Of a stretch of DNA of 64,000 bases, positions 12,886 to 25,484 are shown piece by piece (within the stretch, counting starts at the first letter, position 1; each line of letters starts with the position of its first letter). The position numbers were made by a program, and so were the translations under genes. The stretch is from Vanessa cardui (Eukaryota > Arthropoda > Insecta > Lepidoptera > Nymphalidae), in contig NC_061140.1 of NCBI RefSeq assembly GCF_905220365.1, positions 8,248,501-8,312,500 on the forward strand, given 5' to 3'. The notes beneath the pieces are model-generated. The model worked only from the letters and a program-made list of their open reading frames with translations. It made no database searches and had not been told where the DNA came from.

Positions 12886-13302
12886 GCAGACGGAATGTCA
12901 AGTTGATGGCAAGTGGTCACCGCACATGATGTCATCCTAACTGACTTGACTCATGGCGGAGGATCTCAAGAGAGACTAACCAACAACGATGGACATATTT
13001 GTGTTTGCACACACACAGGAGCAATGACTCAACGAGCTTACTCCTTATCAAGACACGGGAATGTATGTAATTGTAAATATCAGACTTCAGGCTGTTATTG
13101 AGAATTTTTCGATACGAAACCTGGAATAACAACCGTACAAATACTGTAAGGAATACAAACGACACAATCATCAATGACTTAGGACTGAGATAAATATTGC
13201 TGTTAATATATAACGCTACGTTAACAATGTCTGATCTAGATCGATCAGACTCGAAATAAACTAGAAAATGATTAAGTAATATGAATTGTGTACTGCTCGT
13301 TT

Positions 13303-13612
13303 CGAACTGTGATGGCCCAGTGGTTAGAACGCGTGCATCTTAACCGATGATTGCGGGTTCAAACCCAGGCAAGCACCACTATATGTGTGTGCTTAATTTA
13401 TGTTTATAATTCATCTCGTGCTCGGCGGTGAAGGAAAACATCGTGAGGAAACCTGCATGTGTCTAATTTCATCGAAATTCTGCTACATGTGCATTCCACT
13501 AACCCGCATTGGAACAGCGTGGTGGAATATGTTCCAAACCATCTCCTTAATGGAAGAGGAGGCCTTATCTCAGCAGTGGGAAATGTACAGGCTATTACTT
13601 TACTTTTACTTT
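13303..13612 (+). mobile_element. SINE family A, full length
   Basis: One of the best preserved copies. Head: GATGGCCCAGTGGTTAGAAC (A box) at 13311 onward, GCGGGTTCAAACCC (B box) at about 13347. Body: ttcatctcgtgctcggcggtg, acatcgtgaggaaacctgca, cattggaacagcgtggtgg, cagcagtgggaa. Tail: CAGGCTATTACTTTACTTTTACTT. A 97-codon open frame that spans it is only a by-product of the SINE. Confidence 0.92.
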
Positions 13613-13614
13613 AA

Positions 13615-15965
13615 GTTAATTAAACAAATAAGACAACATCTAACTAAATACTTGATACTCCCACAAATAGTGCTTTCGAAACAGGACAGATAAATTAAAT
13701 CAAATAAGTTTTCTCTAATACATAATAGTCTCATATACATTACCAGTTATATAAAGTAACTGTTATGTTGTCTTTTACTTTACTTTTTTACTGTTCGTTT
13801 AAAAATTATGCTAAATATGTATTTAATCTGATATAAGAAAAATATATAATTAATACTAAAGTGATGAATTACGCTCAGAGCTAGCGTACGTTTTGATTTC
13901 ATTAAAATCGTATGTACGAACGAGACGACTCGATTAGAGTCGTAAAAGGTAAAACAAAAGCTTATTCACATGAAGGATCAACGGTTAATTGCATCACACT
14001 GATATGAAACGGTTGTGAAATCAAGAAAATGTAGAAAATTCTATTTTTAGAGACGTACGGACCGTGTGGTGTTGTTATTGAATTAGTGTCGGCGCCCGGC
14101 GCATTGCAGTCCTTTAGCGAGGCGAGGATTGAACAAATTTCATATTTGCCTTTCATAGACAAGTTTTTTTTTTCATACAATAAATACGATTATTTTAATA
14201 TTGGCAATTTAAATGAATATTAAATGAAAATATAATCATATTCTAATAGTCATCACAGATAATGAATACTATAATTATGCTTCTTTGAATATTTCTAAAA
14301 CGACATATACGTCATAATCACGAAATAATAATCATAATCATAGTTTGTTAGAATAATATTACTTCATTATTACTTTTTTATTACTTACCTTTTATTACCG
14401 TATAATAATAATAACCGTTAGTTGAAACTTCATCTCAGTTGACAAACTCCGGTAATGACTAGTAATATCCACCCATAACCAGTGGATACCGGTTACGGGC
14501 GATAACTACCCCGCGCCTGTGCGGTTGGCAGTTCGATGAAGCCAGCGAGGTAATGAACTATGACAGGTTCAGAAATATTATCTTCGAAGAATATTTCTTA
14601 CTCTTCTAATGTTTATACGTAAAGTAAATTTAATTGCTATAAAAATGTAAACCTGCGATTATCTTAAGAACAAAACTTACTATGGGAGCTTAATATACAC
14701 AATGACGTAATGAAAGGTATAATGATCAATTCAAACAATTCCAAATACTTTTAAAAAATATACAATAAATAAATTAAGTGAATATTGAATAAATGAATAC
14801 GAAACTAAATTAAATACGTATTATATTGCTTTCAATCGAATTTATGTAACACTTTGTCACCCTTTGACTATTGAAACATTATAACAATCAATAAAGCTAA
14901 TTTAATTTTAATAAGGCCACCTCTTCCGAATTTGTTTTGAAAGGGCACTACGAGTTCCTATAATAGGTCGACTTCATGGCCATTGAAAACCAACCAGCTG
15001 ACCTTATTAAGGGGGTAATAACCCCACTTTTTGTACCGCAAAGGCGACAGATGTACGAATTAAAAACTCAGCCCCTTTATATTTATTTACATCACGACAT
15101 TCGTCTATTAATACCGGACTGCAGAGCTTTTAATCCGCTAATGTTCATATTTGTATTTTAAGTCAAATGTCATTGATTCCTTTGTAGGGTATTTGAGCCG
15201 TTATGTTAACGTAATAAGGCTTATTATTGAGTGACGATGAGATATTGAAAAATGCTTAAAGTTTATAATTTTTTTAAGGAAATATAAACTCTATTTTTGG
15301 TGATTTTAGATTCAGAATCATTTAATAAAATTTACAATATTTCATCAGTAGTAATTACGGGGGAGTGTTAGCCATAACGGTCCGGCGTAGACGTAATGGT
15401 GATTTTAAAAATTACGCTTCAAGCTCTATGAATATTCATTTCAATAAATTTTAAAATTTAAAACACATTGCTTTTTAAAAATAACTCGATCAATGACTTA
15501 AAATAAATCTCTTATCAACCTTTTATGATATATAAATTGAAAGTCATAAATATTTATGTATGTACATATATATAATTATCATTGCAAGAACATCCATAGA
15601 GTTATTAATATTACAGAGATTCTTATCGATAAACTGATGCGAACTATATCCAAAGTAAAAAAAGAACACGGGCGTAGAGCCAGGAATTTAAAAAAAAAAA
15701 AACAATATATAAGCCCATAAGTCTAATAGATTGACCTATATCTCATAAATGGAAGCTTTAATGAAAAAAATTGGCAACTATCCACTTCTAACCCATCAGA
15801 TACCATGTTTGATTATTCTCATCACTTTTATATAAAATATGAGTAACTTAACTATTGAATCTAAGCCTTTTTCAATTTTATCTTCTGCTAAAAGTACATA
15901 TTGAAATTTCAACTTTAAGATAGGGATATCTCGGTTCAATTTTGGTGTGAAATTTTATTGTTATT
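13615..15965. other. Unique DNA, no gene; several GC-richer patches
   Basis: No repeat family recognised. GC-richer patches at 14050-14130 (gtcggcgcccggcgcattgc), 14450-14555 (accagtggataccggttacg) and 14930-15260 look non-random and are candidates for conserved sequence. The rest is AT-rich. Confidence 0.4.
14930..15260. promoter_or_regulatory. Candidate conserved non-coding block
   Basis: Repeat-free and complex: includes ccaaccagctgaccttatta, ccgcaaaggcgacagatg and taataccggactgcagagc. CAGCTG is an E-box. A 61-codon frame runs through part of it but has no protein features. Regulatory role is inferred from composition only. Confidence 0.22.
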
Positions 15966-15969
15966 TGGT

Positions 15970-16253
15970 GGTAAGGCTTTGTGCAAGCCCGTCTAGGTAG
16001 CACCACCGACTCATCAGTTATTCTACCGCCAAATAACAGTACTCAGTATTGTTGTGTTCCGGTTTGAAGGGTGAGAAAGCCAGTGTAACTGCAGGCCCAA
16101 GGGACATAACATCTTAGTTCCCAAGGTTGGTGGTACATTGACGATGTAAGGAATAGTTAATGTTTATTACAGCGTAATTTTCTATGGATGATGGTGACCA
16201 CTTACCATCAAGTGGCCCATATGCTCGTCCACCAACCTATACCATAAAAAAAA
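15970..16253 (+). mobile_element. Repeat family C, full length
   Basis: About 285 bp from ggtaaggctttgtgcaagcc to gtccaccaacctataccat plus an A8-9 tail, so it moves through RNA (SINE or LINE 3' end). No tRNA A/B boxes recognised. A hairpin-capable segment (acaacaatactgagtactgttgt in complement copies) is conserved among copies at 30491, 39225, 41086 and 57166. Confidence 0.8.
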
Positions 16254-16254
16254 T

Positions 16255-19200
16255 TGTACGAAGTAAGAACGGCCTTATATCTTATAAAATGTTGTATACC
16301 TTACATATAATGTATGTTGCTTCATTGGTATTTAATGTGATATTATGTATGAACTCACTTTGTACATCTCACTTACTAAATCACTCGTAAATCATTTTTT
16401 AAAACTAATGTTCGAGTTCGTACATACACGTATTATAGTATTCATATTAAATAAATGATTTGTAAATATAGTATCATTTTATATATTGTAATATTTATTT
16501 GTTCCTATGTGGAATTGTCTCGGGATCTCGCGTATTACATAACCATACAATAAGAGTGTCTGGAATGCTGCAAGTATTTATATACATGTTTATATGTTAC
16601 CGGTACAGAATATATTAAGGCATAAAAGTATTGTTTGATCTCACATACACCGAGCCCGTTCCACCAGGGAATATCTTTCGATTTCACAATCTATAACGTA
16701 TTTCCTTTACTTGTTCCAGGTACGTCTGCAGCCCTTGTTTGGAAAGGATTCAAGCAGAGTTGAAAGTTTTTAAATTATTCATAAAACCCTTCGAAAAGAA
16801 TAAAACAACACTCAAGTTTCCACAAAATCTGAATAAGGAGCTCTAAGTAAAGAATAAACGTAATTAGGCGATGCGCTTAAAATTTAACAGAGAGGTTCCA
16901 TCTTTAAAGTCACGTTTCGAGTAATTCCTTTTTCGAACTTTTAAAATTCCATTCTTTACGCAGAAAATTTAAGGCTATCTTAGTTGCCAGTTCGTTTATG
17001 TTTACTCTTTGCTTCTTAATTTTTTCGTCTGGTAATTTTTTGTCGCTAACGATGGCGAACTCTGAATTGCAAATGCCGTTAATTGCCCGATGGAAGTTAG
17101 CTTCCACACTTTAAACGACTGATTGTTGAAATATTTAACGTTCTAACAGTCGAATATTTTAACTTAATGGCTTTGACTTTAGATAATCATGATCTTGATA
17201 CCTAATCTGAATTCCTTAGTGTTTTTATAAACACTCCGTCTAAAGCCGAAAGCCTATTTGAATATTATTTGTATTTTCATCGACTTCTGACAACATTTTA
17301 TCGTTTACAATCGACACTACATTTTAAAGCTCTTCAACGTCGAGAGTAAAATCTGTAACGATCACTTAAAAGGAATATTATTTTTTATTACACTGAACAT
17401 CGAAACAATTTCAATTGGTAACGCCCTTCATTCTCACCGCGTATAAGAATATTCATTTTAAATCTCAATTGGTTCTATGATAAACGAGAATTATGTCACA
17501 CGGTTTTTTTATCATTTTATAGAATAGAAGCATGTTTCTGGATAGATTATTTTTAGATCTATTAAAATTCATTTGAATGACGTAATTTATTCAAAAACGT
17601 TTCATTTCACAAAACTATTGTTAAATCTAAAATATTAGAATCTCTATAAAATTATTTACGAGCTTATCGTCTTCTTCCAATCATCGCCCTAAACCGGTTT
17701 ATCCAGTCTGATTTATCCGTAGCCATGACAGATGATCACTTTCTGTGCATTAGCCCTGATGAATATATTTGCATTGAATATCCAGGGATTAGCCGCTAAT
17801 AAATCGAAATGTTGATTGTGTTTATAGGAGATTTTACTAGGTAAAAATATTTTAATGGCTTTTTTAATTCCAATTTTATTCAATTATTATTGTTACATAG
17901 TGTTAATAGAATAGATATTTGGAAGACTAATTATTTCCAAATAGACTAGCGTCTGGTAGCTCACAGCATAAACTTTGGCAACAATACTGTTATATGACGT
18001 CATACAACAATAACCAGACAGATGGCTTGACAGTGTTGCCAATATAATCAATTGCTATTGGCGCATGACAAAACCAATCAAGTGAAATGAATCGAGTTGA
18101 ATTTAGTGGCTAAAATGTGTACATTGACACTTGTACCACTCATTCCATTTTAAATATATATTTTCACAATGTATTGATTGGAGTATAGTATCGCATTTTT
18201 GTTTTTTTTTTTTTAATTCTTCCAAGTAATAAAGCACAGATGTCTGTTGATTCCGTCTCTGCATAAACAAATATAAAATTATACAATTTAAACTTAAACT
18301 GTACCAATTACCTATAATAAAAAAAAAATGTTGGATCTAATTTTGTAATCAACGCATTTATTGTTGTTAACATAAATACATAAAGACGAAAAATGAAAAA
18401 TATTCGTTGATTCATTCGACTCTCTTACATCATCGGAATATTAACTAACAATTAAAAAAGTAGATTAATAATGGAGCTACGACGATATTTGATGTACAAT
18501 CAATTGTCATTGGTGCCTATCAAAGTCAATCAAGTGTGATTCGACGGCGCTGAACGCATTCAAGTCAGTGGACACGAATGCTTCTCATACAAATCTGACA
18601 CCCAGCTTATCTTTGACCATCAGAATGTGCCCATGAACACTGAAAACGTGGAGGATCAAATTCAGAATTTGTGTTGTTCAAATATTACACAATAATGTTA
18701 CCACTACACTACTACACCTTCAAGGAACAAAGAGTAATTAACAATAAATTTGGTACTGCTATTTTTATTTTGTCCGTCATTTTTATCATATCCAATCTGT
18801 AAGTAAAATTCAGCAAAGTCAGCAGAAAAAAATAAATTGCTCGCAAAAAACGTGAAGACGAAGATAAAAAGAGAAGTGTAACACCAAGAGTCGTAATTAA
18901 TGGACAAGACAAGCCCGAGATGTACAGCGTGCCACACAAATAGAACAGGAAACATCGTCTTTATTCCTTACGTAATAAAAACTCTTAAGAAGCTAATGTT
19001 GTCATGTGTAACGGTTTTTATTTGGCTTAGGACTTATTGTTTTAAATGTGGAAACTGAAATTCTGGTTTATCTCTTTGTTTCTTTTCGACCTCTGTTGGA
19101 TTTTTTATACTTTTTTTTTACTATAATAAACTTCAGCTGTTTTTCATTTCACTACACATTTTCTAGAAAGAAATAATTTCATCTGTTATAAGTGACATTT

Positions 19201-19689
19201 ACAAGAAAAACATAAATTTATGAAAGAATGGATGGAAATATTGGAAGGATAAAAATAAGAAAAGTTGAATATGAGACGTTGTGTAATAAACTTGAACAAT
19301 TCGGGTCATATCCAGACCACAGCAGATTAGCTCGTGATGATTGCTAACCAACGGTTCTAATTAATCCAGAATCAATAGTACCGATTAATTCTGCACCGGT
19401 TGATTACCTAACAACCCAGTGGAATACGCCAAAATTAATGGTAGAGTCAAAACCTATTGCTGCAATTTAAAGGAATTAAGGAACATGACCCATTTACATG
19501 TAACATATAAAATACACATTACATAAAAATCGTGAACATTTAAAAACGTAAGTTGAACTTTGCGGACATTTTAACCAAGATAAAAAGTTCCATTTTTAAA
19601 TAAATCGATTAAGATGATAAACAAATCAACTGAAAATCTAACCAAACTTAAAAAGTCAATAACTTATTATCAAAAACTGAATAATATTG
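16255..19689. other. Unique DNA with a foldback and a degenerate direct repeat
   Basis: No gene. 17640-17820 is complex and holds a 12-bp palindrome TAAACCGGTTTA (17690-17701). A foldback lies at 17975-18042. 18048-18100 and 18498-18555 look like diverged copies of one unit (caattg, attggygc, caatcaagtg). The remainder is AT-rich and unassigned; minus-strand frames at 18704-18955 are hydrophobic but not recognisable. Confidence 0.4.
17975..18042. repeat. Foldback / small inverted-repeat element
   Basis: TTGGCAACAATACTGT at 17975-17990 is matched in inverted orientation by ACAGTGTTGCCAA at 18030-18042 (one 3-nt gap). The CRE-like palindrome ATGACGTCAT lies between the arms at 17994-18003. Could be a MITE remnant; no target-site duplication seen. 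Confidence 0.45.
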
Positions 19690-19999
19690 CTCTATGATAG
19701 CTGTTACTAAGCGATGATTGTGGGTTCAAACCCAGACAAGCACCACCCTATGTATATGCTTAATTTGTATTTTTAATTCATCTCGAGCTCGGTGGTTAAG
19801 GAAAACATCGTGAGGAAACCTGCATGTGTAATGTGCAAAGGAAACCTAATTTCATCGAAATTCTGCCACATGTGCATTCCACCAACCCGCATTGGAACAG
19901 CGTGGTGGAATATGTTCCAAACCCTCTCCTTAATGGAAGACGAGGCCTTATATCAGCAGTGGGAAATTTACAGGCTGTTACTTGACTACTTTACTAAAT
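19690..19999 (+). mobile_element. SINE family A, head decayed
   Basis: From gcgatgattgtgggttcaaa (B box present) through the body to CAGGCTGTTACTTGACTACTTTACT. The A-box part is replaced by unrelated sequence. Body retains aaacatcgtgaggaaacctg, cattggaacagcgtggtgg and cagcagtgggaaatttacag. A 73-codon frame over it is incidental. Confidence 0.88.
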
Positions 20000-20604
20000 T
20001 CATACACCAATAGGTCCAACTCAAATACTAACTACAAAAATCGAATGATTTGTCAAACTGAAACGCCAATATCAGAACATATGATATGTACTAATATAGT
20101 ACATACATATATAGTACATATATACCACATAGTATATATCAGCCTACAATATTGCCTTGTGTTAACATTAACCACTACCAAGTGGTCTAGAAGATTATTA
20201 GTGTCGATTAAATGATTAATTCTCATAATTTTGGATGTTAATTAAACTAGAAATACTTTTACATCGATCCAACAATTAAAATTGATTAAGCCCTTTTAAT
20301 AAATCCTTCAAGCATTAATTGGATATTTAAGTCAATTAGTGAACAAAGATTTTTTTTTCTCGTATTTTCATTGATGAATTTAATTGATGATACAGAAATA
20401 ATATTTCTTTTCCAAGGAACGTGTTTTCTTAACGCCAACATCATCTCGATGAAAAATAGCTAGATTTCCGTCAAAAACTCATACCACTTGGCGCCGAAAA
20501 AACATTAATTTCGACACATTACTAAACTGAGCCCTTCGCAATATCCATCACGCCGACTATTTGCATAGAGGGTGATAAATAGGGGAAGAAATCTTATATG
20601 GGGT

Positions 20605-20660
20605 GACTAGCTATTGCCCGCGACCCTGTTTCCACATCCATATTCAGTATGAAATATATC
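20605..20660 (+). mobile_element. Fragment of repeat family I (terminal end)
   Basis: GACTAGCTATTGCCCGCGAC matches the start of the longer copy at 62322 (actagctatgcccacgac). Such 'ctagctgttgcccgcgac' ends are common in lepidopteran repeats. Only the terminal part is recognisable. Confidence 0.5.
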
Positions 20661-20724
20661 AGTATCTAGCTTAGGAAATAGAACATCAAATATGCTTTCT
20701 TTCTGGATTTCAAAAATTACAGAA

Positions 20725-21036
20725 TCAGTCAGTAAATGCCACTCTACTAAGTCAAGGCCTTCCCCTTGAAGAGTTGGTTTGGAACTTAATCAAGTACCCT
20801 GCCCTGATGAGGGATGGTAGATATACAAACATATAGCAGATTTTCAGCGAAATTAGACACATATAGATTTCTTCACAATGTTTTCCTACAACATTGAGCA
20901 CGAGAACACTTAAAAAAAATAAGCACATAAATATGCTGCTTGCATATACATATATATATATATGTATATGGGGTTTGAACCCGCGATGATCGGTTAATAT
21001 GGACGCGTTCTAACAAGTGGCCGTTTGGGCTCTTGT
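20725..21036 (-). mobile_element. SINE family A, old copy with internal TA microsatellite
   Basis: Diverged but alignable throughout: ccttgaagagttggtttgga, cagattttcagcgaaattag, cacaatgttttcctacaa, ggtttgaacccgcgatgatc, gttctaacaagtgg. A (TA)n expansion at about 20944-20970 sits between body and head, absent in other copies. Confidence 0.75.
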
Positions 21037-21039
21037 CTT

Positions 21040-22389
21040 TGATATCGTAATCGATAGAAAAAAATTGGTCCTCTATTTCGTATTGCCACAAATATAACAT
21101 TATAAATACAAAAAAATATCCCAAATAAAGAAAAAAGATCAAGATAATTTTTCCCTCGTAATCCAATAAAACTCAATAGCAATAATTCTTATAATACACT
21201 AAATATTATATTATGATTATTTGTTAGTACAATGTCACCCCTTTGATCTTGGGTAACCCATAAAGCCGGCTTTTCGCTATAACATATTATAATATAATTT
21301 GAATAATCAGGGATGTAAATTAAAAGACCTTGTATATACTCTTATCTATAAAAAAAAAAACGAAAGTTGTCCGTGTTTAAAGTAAGATCTTCATGTATTT
21401 TCAAATTGCCATTCCAAAAATTAAATTAAATTTAAAATTGGAATCTAGATTGTACTGAGATTGTGTGTATGTTAGTAGTATACTTTGTAATCTTTCATAT
21501 AGCAGGAAATAAGTATGTATAGTGATCGATATTTTCACATTATATCTTTCCATTTGACACCCCCTTTCATGCGTCCGCTTCGCCCTCTTCCGATCTGTCA
21601 ATGACCGCGTGGGCATACATTGCTCATTTCACTGATCAAAAATACATATCTCATAGCGCGAAAGGTTGTACGTTGTAATTTATAGATCTAGATTTTAAGT
21701 TCTTTAGTGAAACTCCGGCTTAACAATGGATCAAAAATATCACTGAATTATTTCTCGAATAACTCCATCTACTTTCAATTGAAATGGATTCGAAAGAAAA
21801 CCGATTTCTTACTTAGCTTGAGCATTTTGATTGCCTTCATCTTTGATCTTCACTTGTAACTCGTCTATTCACAAAAAGCATCTAATTTTCATATTATACA
21901 TTTGCTAAATAATCGTAATTTTTTTTACGTAATATTATGTGTGTTCGATAATTTTTTTTAATAGAAATTTAATAGTTGGTCGTTACTTTACTATCAACTG
22001 ATGCTTAAAATGTTCAATTAAAGAAACTTATGTCCATCCTTTTGCTTATATTGATTATCGAGACCACAAATTACGACAAGGTTGTAATTTCTTATAGTGT
22101 AATTGAATTTCCCATTCAATGTCGAACTATATCTAAATAAGTACATGATTGATAAAAATGTACAAGTTATTATTTATACATGGTTGTATACGATGTGTGA
22201 TACATCGTTTTAAAAGAGTTCTATTAATAGTATTTGAAAATGTTTTATTTATTTAGAATAATTAAAATTGAACGAATGCTACAAACATATGTTATGTTAA
22301 ATATTTTATTGATTGTAAAAAATATCCAATTGCTGATGATACAAGTGTGGAATTGCATCAGACAAGTGCAGATATACCCATGAAAACAG
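21040..22389. other. Unique AT-rich DNA
   Basis: Nothing recognisable beyond A- and T-runs. The small open frames here have no family features. Confidence 0.45.
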
Positions 22390-22441
22390 ACACATGATCT
22401 TCGTTTAAGATACACGTGTTATATACACTGGGTCACCCGGT
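22390..22441 (-). mobile_element. SINE family A, short head fragment
   Basis: cacatgatcttcgtttaaga, acacgtgtt and cactgggtcaccc resemble the complement of the SINE A head. The body to the left is too diverged to place with certainty. Confidence 0.45.
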
Positions 22442-22444
22442 ATT

Positions 22445-23057
22445 GTTGTAATGCTAAGACTTAGTGTTATGTGTTTCAATATAAATAAAAAGTATTTCTT
22501 CAGTTTCAGGTGAGTCTTGCCACTTGGCGAAGGACTCTAAGGTACTACAATAAAGCTATAGGAATGTTTGTTGTATGAATTGATTTCAAAAGTTATTTAT
22601 TTTCAGTTCTCAATTGGCTGGAAATTGAGTCTTTGAGTGTAAGTCATTAGGTTGGATTTCATTTAAACATTCGTAAAAATAAACTCGAATTGATTTCATT
22701 ATAAAAATGTCTGTTAAACATACAGTGTTCCTTATTATATAAATGTTAGCGTTGATTTTTGAATGACAATATCAAACGCCTGATCGGCGACAGATAAATG
22801 AAATCCGATCCTTCGAAGCCTAAATTAACTGATTTTAATTAATCTTGAGCTTAGCTCAATACTCCGAAAACAGAAGGAATCACCGAAATTTAATTCATAT
22901 TACTTTTCTTTATTCTGTCCTTTGATTTGCGGTTATTTTTTTTAATTCTTGAACATTTCAAGTCATTTGCACTGTGTCCTATAAAACTTTATGATATTAT
23001 TTTTCGCCTTAATCGTTCCATGTTATTGTAACTATATCTACTATTATTTATTTTTTT
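22445..23057. other. Unique AT-rich DNA
   Basis: No gene or repeat. Position 22507 reads TTTCAG|GTGAGT, a donor-like sequence on the plus strand, without an assignable exon. A small palindrome TTGAGCT-t-AGCTCAA lies near 22843. Confidence 0.4.
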
Positions 23058-23230
23058 AAAGTTGGATGCACACTAATAATGAGCAAGCAACAAAAAAATA
23101 CCATATAAAAATAAAACAAAAATTTAAATATCATGTAAACTAGGTGATGGCTCTAAACAAAGCAACTTGAAGCAATACAAAATGTTGCCAGTTTAAAAAC
23201 GTGTTCATGACTACGTGTGTATCCAGCTTT
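23058..23230. mobile_element. MITE candidate with 16-bp terminal inverted repeats
   Basis: AAAGTTGGATGCACAC at 23058-23073 pairs with GTGTGTATCCAGCTTT at 23215-23230 (14 of 16 positions complementary). Size 173 bp, no coding capacity. Flanks give TT(T/A)-rich sequence but no certain target-site duplication. No second copy found in the window. Confidence 0.5.
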
Positions 23231-23234
23231 AGCT

Positions 23235-24155
23235 CTCTTATCTCGCTTTGTTCGTTGTGTCGTAGCGCTCTCTGTCATTTGCTTGCACTGTTCTAATTAT
23301 TTGCCCCCATTTTTTTTTTCATTAAAAAGAAACGCCAGTTGCATTTAAATGTACATGTAGAATTGATTTAGATAAATGTGTATAATATGTTAGATTGTTG
23401 TAATATTGAGTTTCCACTTAAGCAACAACAAGGACTGGCATCATGAACATCGCCTTTGTTGAAAAAAAAGAAAAAGGAACGCACATTCGAAATTCAAAAT
23501 TGTAAGAATATATTTTGTTATTTAATATACGTGGAAAGCATTGGGGCTATTCATATCTTTATATATCCAAATGGAAATAGCTCAAAAGAATATGGAGTCA
23601 AATTACACTAGTGTTTCTGAGTACTTCAAAGAACGGAAGAGAATAAAACAAAAGTGCTGTGTTTCCGCAAGACACTTACTTAGTTTATTTTATAATATTA
23701 CGTTTTCATAAAGATATGTTATTTTTTAATATTACAAATGAATATATATTCATTATGATCGCCATATACTAATTTATTTTATACATTAAATAATGATTGA
23801 AAAATATTGCAAAGTTAAGTTATACTTTTGAATATTTTATTAAAAAAATGACATTATACATATAAATGAAAGTATAGATTAATCTATGCTTCAAAATTAT
23901 GATTATTTGATACTTAAATTAAAATATAACGCATTCTGAGTTAGACTAAGGTAAGTTTTTAAGCTTTACATATAAACTATCAAGATAGTTATATATTCGA
24001 GTGTTTTAGTGTTTTAATATGGATAAATATGGCTTAATAATTATAGTGTTTAAAATAACTTAAAATATAAATCGTTATTACCGAACTGAGCAACGAGTTT
24101 TAACCCTAAATGTTTTCAGTTACATAAAGTCGTCTGACGAACCGTAACGCTGATT
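23235..24155. other. Unique AT-rich DNA
   Basis: No gene or repeat recognised. 23221-23300 is GC-richer (cgctttgttcgttgtgtcg). Confidence 0.45.
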
Positions 24156-24159
24156 TAAT

Positions 24160-25480
24160 TACCCGATACAGGCGCACATTATGAAACTACTAAAAATTTC
24201 ATAAGTCCCTCGGCTTGCGGACCTCAAAATATTGATCGTGCTTCTCTCTCATTCATGCCGATATGACAAAGGCTGTTTCGGCACGCACACATGCACGTAA
24301 ACACAACCACATGTACACCATACACGTCCTATTAAACCATTCCTGTAGGCGTCTGGAGTGAGGGACATTAAATACCGCGCATGCGCAAACCGACTGCAAA
24401 CGCCTCAAGCGCTTCAATTCAAGCAAAAGGTTAGACTGACAAATTGCTAGCGCGCTTTCTATGCTTACAGAGGCGACTCGCCTTCATTCAAAACGGAACC
24501 ACGCACAAAAGAGAAGTTTTTTCCATATAATTGGTTACGAAATAGGGTTGAATACTTAATCCAGACGTTTTGAAAATACTATAATTTGCCGTGCTTGGAA
24601 TATTTTATATACAAAGTAATTTCTTATGCACAGTTCACATTAAAGGGAAACCGATCTTTGGATGAAGAAATAAAGTGATTCCATATTTAGTGCATTGACT
24701 GTTCCTTTTTCAAAAGGAAATTTTAAGTTTCTGGCAAAGGTCACCAAACTTCATCTCTGACTATTAACAGGCGGGAAATATTCTGATCACGTTACCGGCC
24801 GCAATAAACAATTATTATTAATGCGTTGCACTGCACGAATGTGAACAGTTTTCGAGGGATTTTTAAGAGTTCGTTAATTTCGAGTGCTGTCGGGCTGGAA
24901 TGAGGCAATCGTTTTAACAATTTCACCAAAATGGCGGCCCATCAAAAAGCTTGGCGCCCCGAAAAAAGTGAACATGTAAATTATTACTTTAAATCCACTT
25001 TTAGGAAAGCCCTAAACGTCACTTTAATCTAAACTGTTGAAATAATTTTAATATGAAAATATTAGAATAATTTATTTAACTATGAAATAGTATCTTGATT
25101 TTAATTTTAATCATTGACATTTAAAAAAAAAAATATTTAGTTTTTATAAGTAGGGCCGTTTCGTACAAGCACCTGTATTACAAAATAAACGTTAAAAATA
25201 CCCTACTAAATTACCGAACCGGCCCATTTTCAGGCAGATATCGTTTTAAGCCACTCTGAATTGGTTAATAAAATTTTTCCACCGTTCACACCGCTGTAAA
25301 AGTGTCAATCGGCATTAGGTAATGCTGGCCCATTGAACCCAGGCTTAAGCATTCGTTTAATTAAAAGGCCCGCTTTAATTGAAAAAGTATTCGTTTACCG
25401 AGTCTTTTGTTTGGTGTCGTGATTTATATTTTGCGGCGACGATCAGCGAATAGCTTTTTTCGTCCATTAAGCAAAATAAC
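24160..25480. promoter_or_regulatory. Largest GC-richer, repeat-free block; candidate promoter or conserved non-coding region
   Basis: About 1.3 kb without any repeat family member and with higher sequence complexity than its surroundings. Seen directly: the palindrome GCGCATGCGC at 24377-24386, which fits the NRF-1/erect-wing motif; gcgctttctatgcttacagagg; aatggcggcccatc; homeodomain-type TTTAATTAAAA near 25357. No open frame with protein features crosses it. Promoter or enhancer function is inference. Confidence 0.3.
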
Positions 25481-25484
25481 CGAC

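Noticed and set aside
13400..13693. 97-codon frame on +
   Set aside because: Lies within SINE A; similar peptide recurs at 19792 for the same reason.
18704..18955. Two overlapping hydrophobic frames on -
   Set aside because: Overlap in different frames, AT-rich composition gives Phe/Leu/Ile; no signal or family pattern I can defend.
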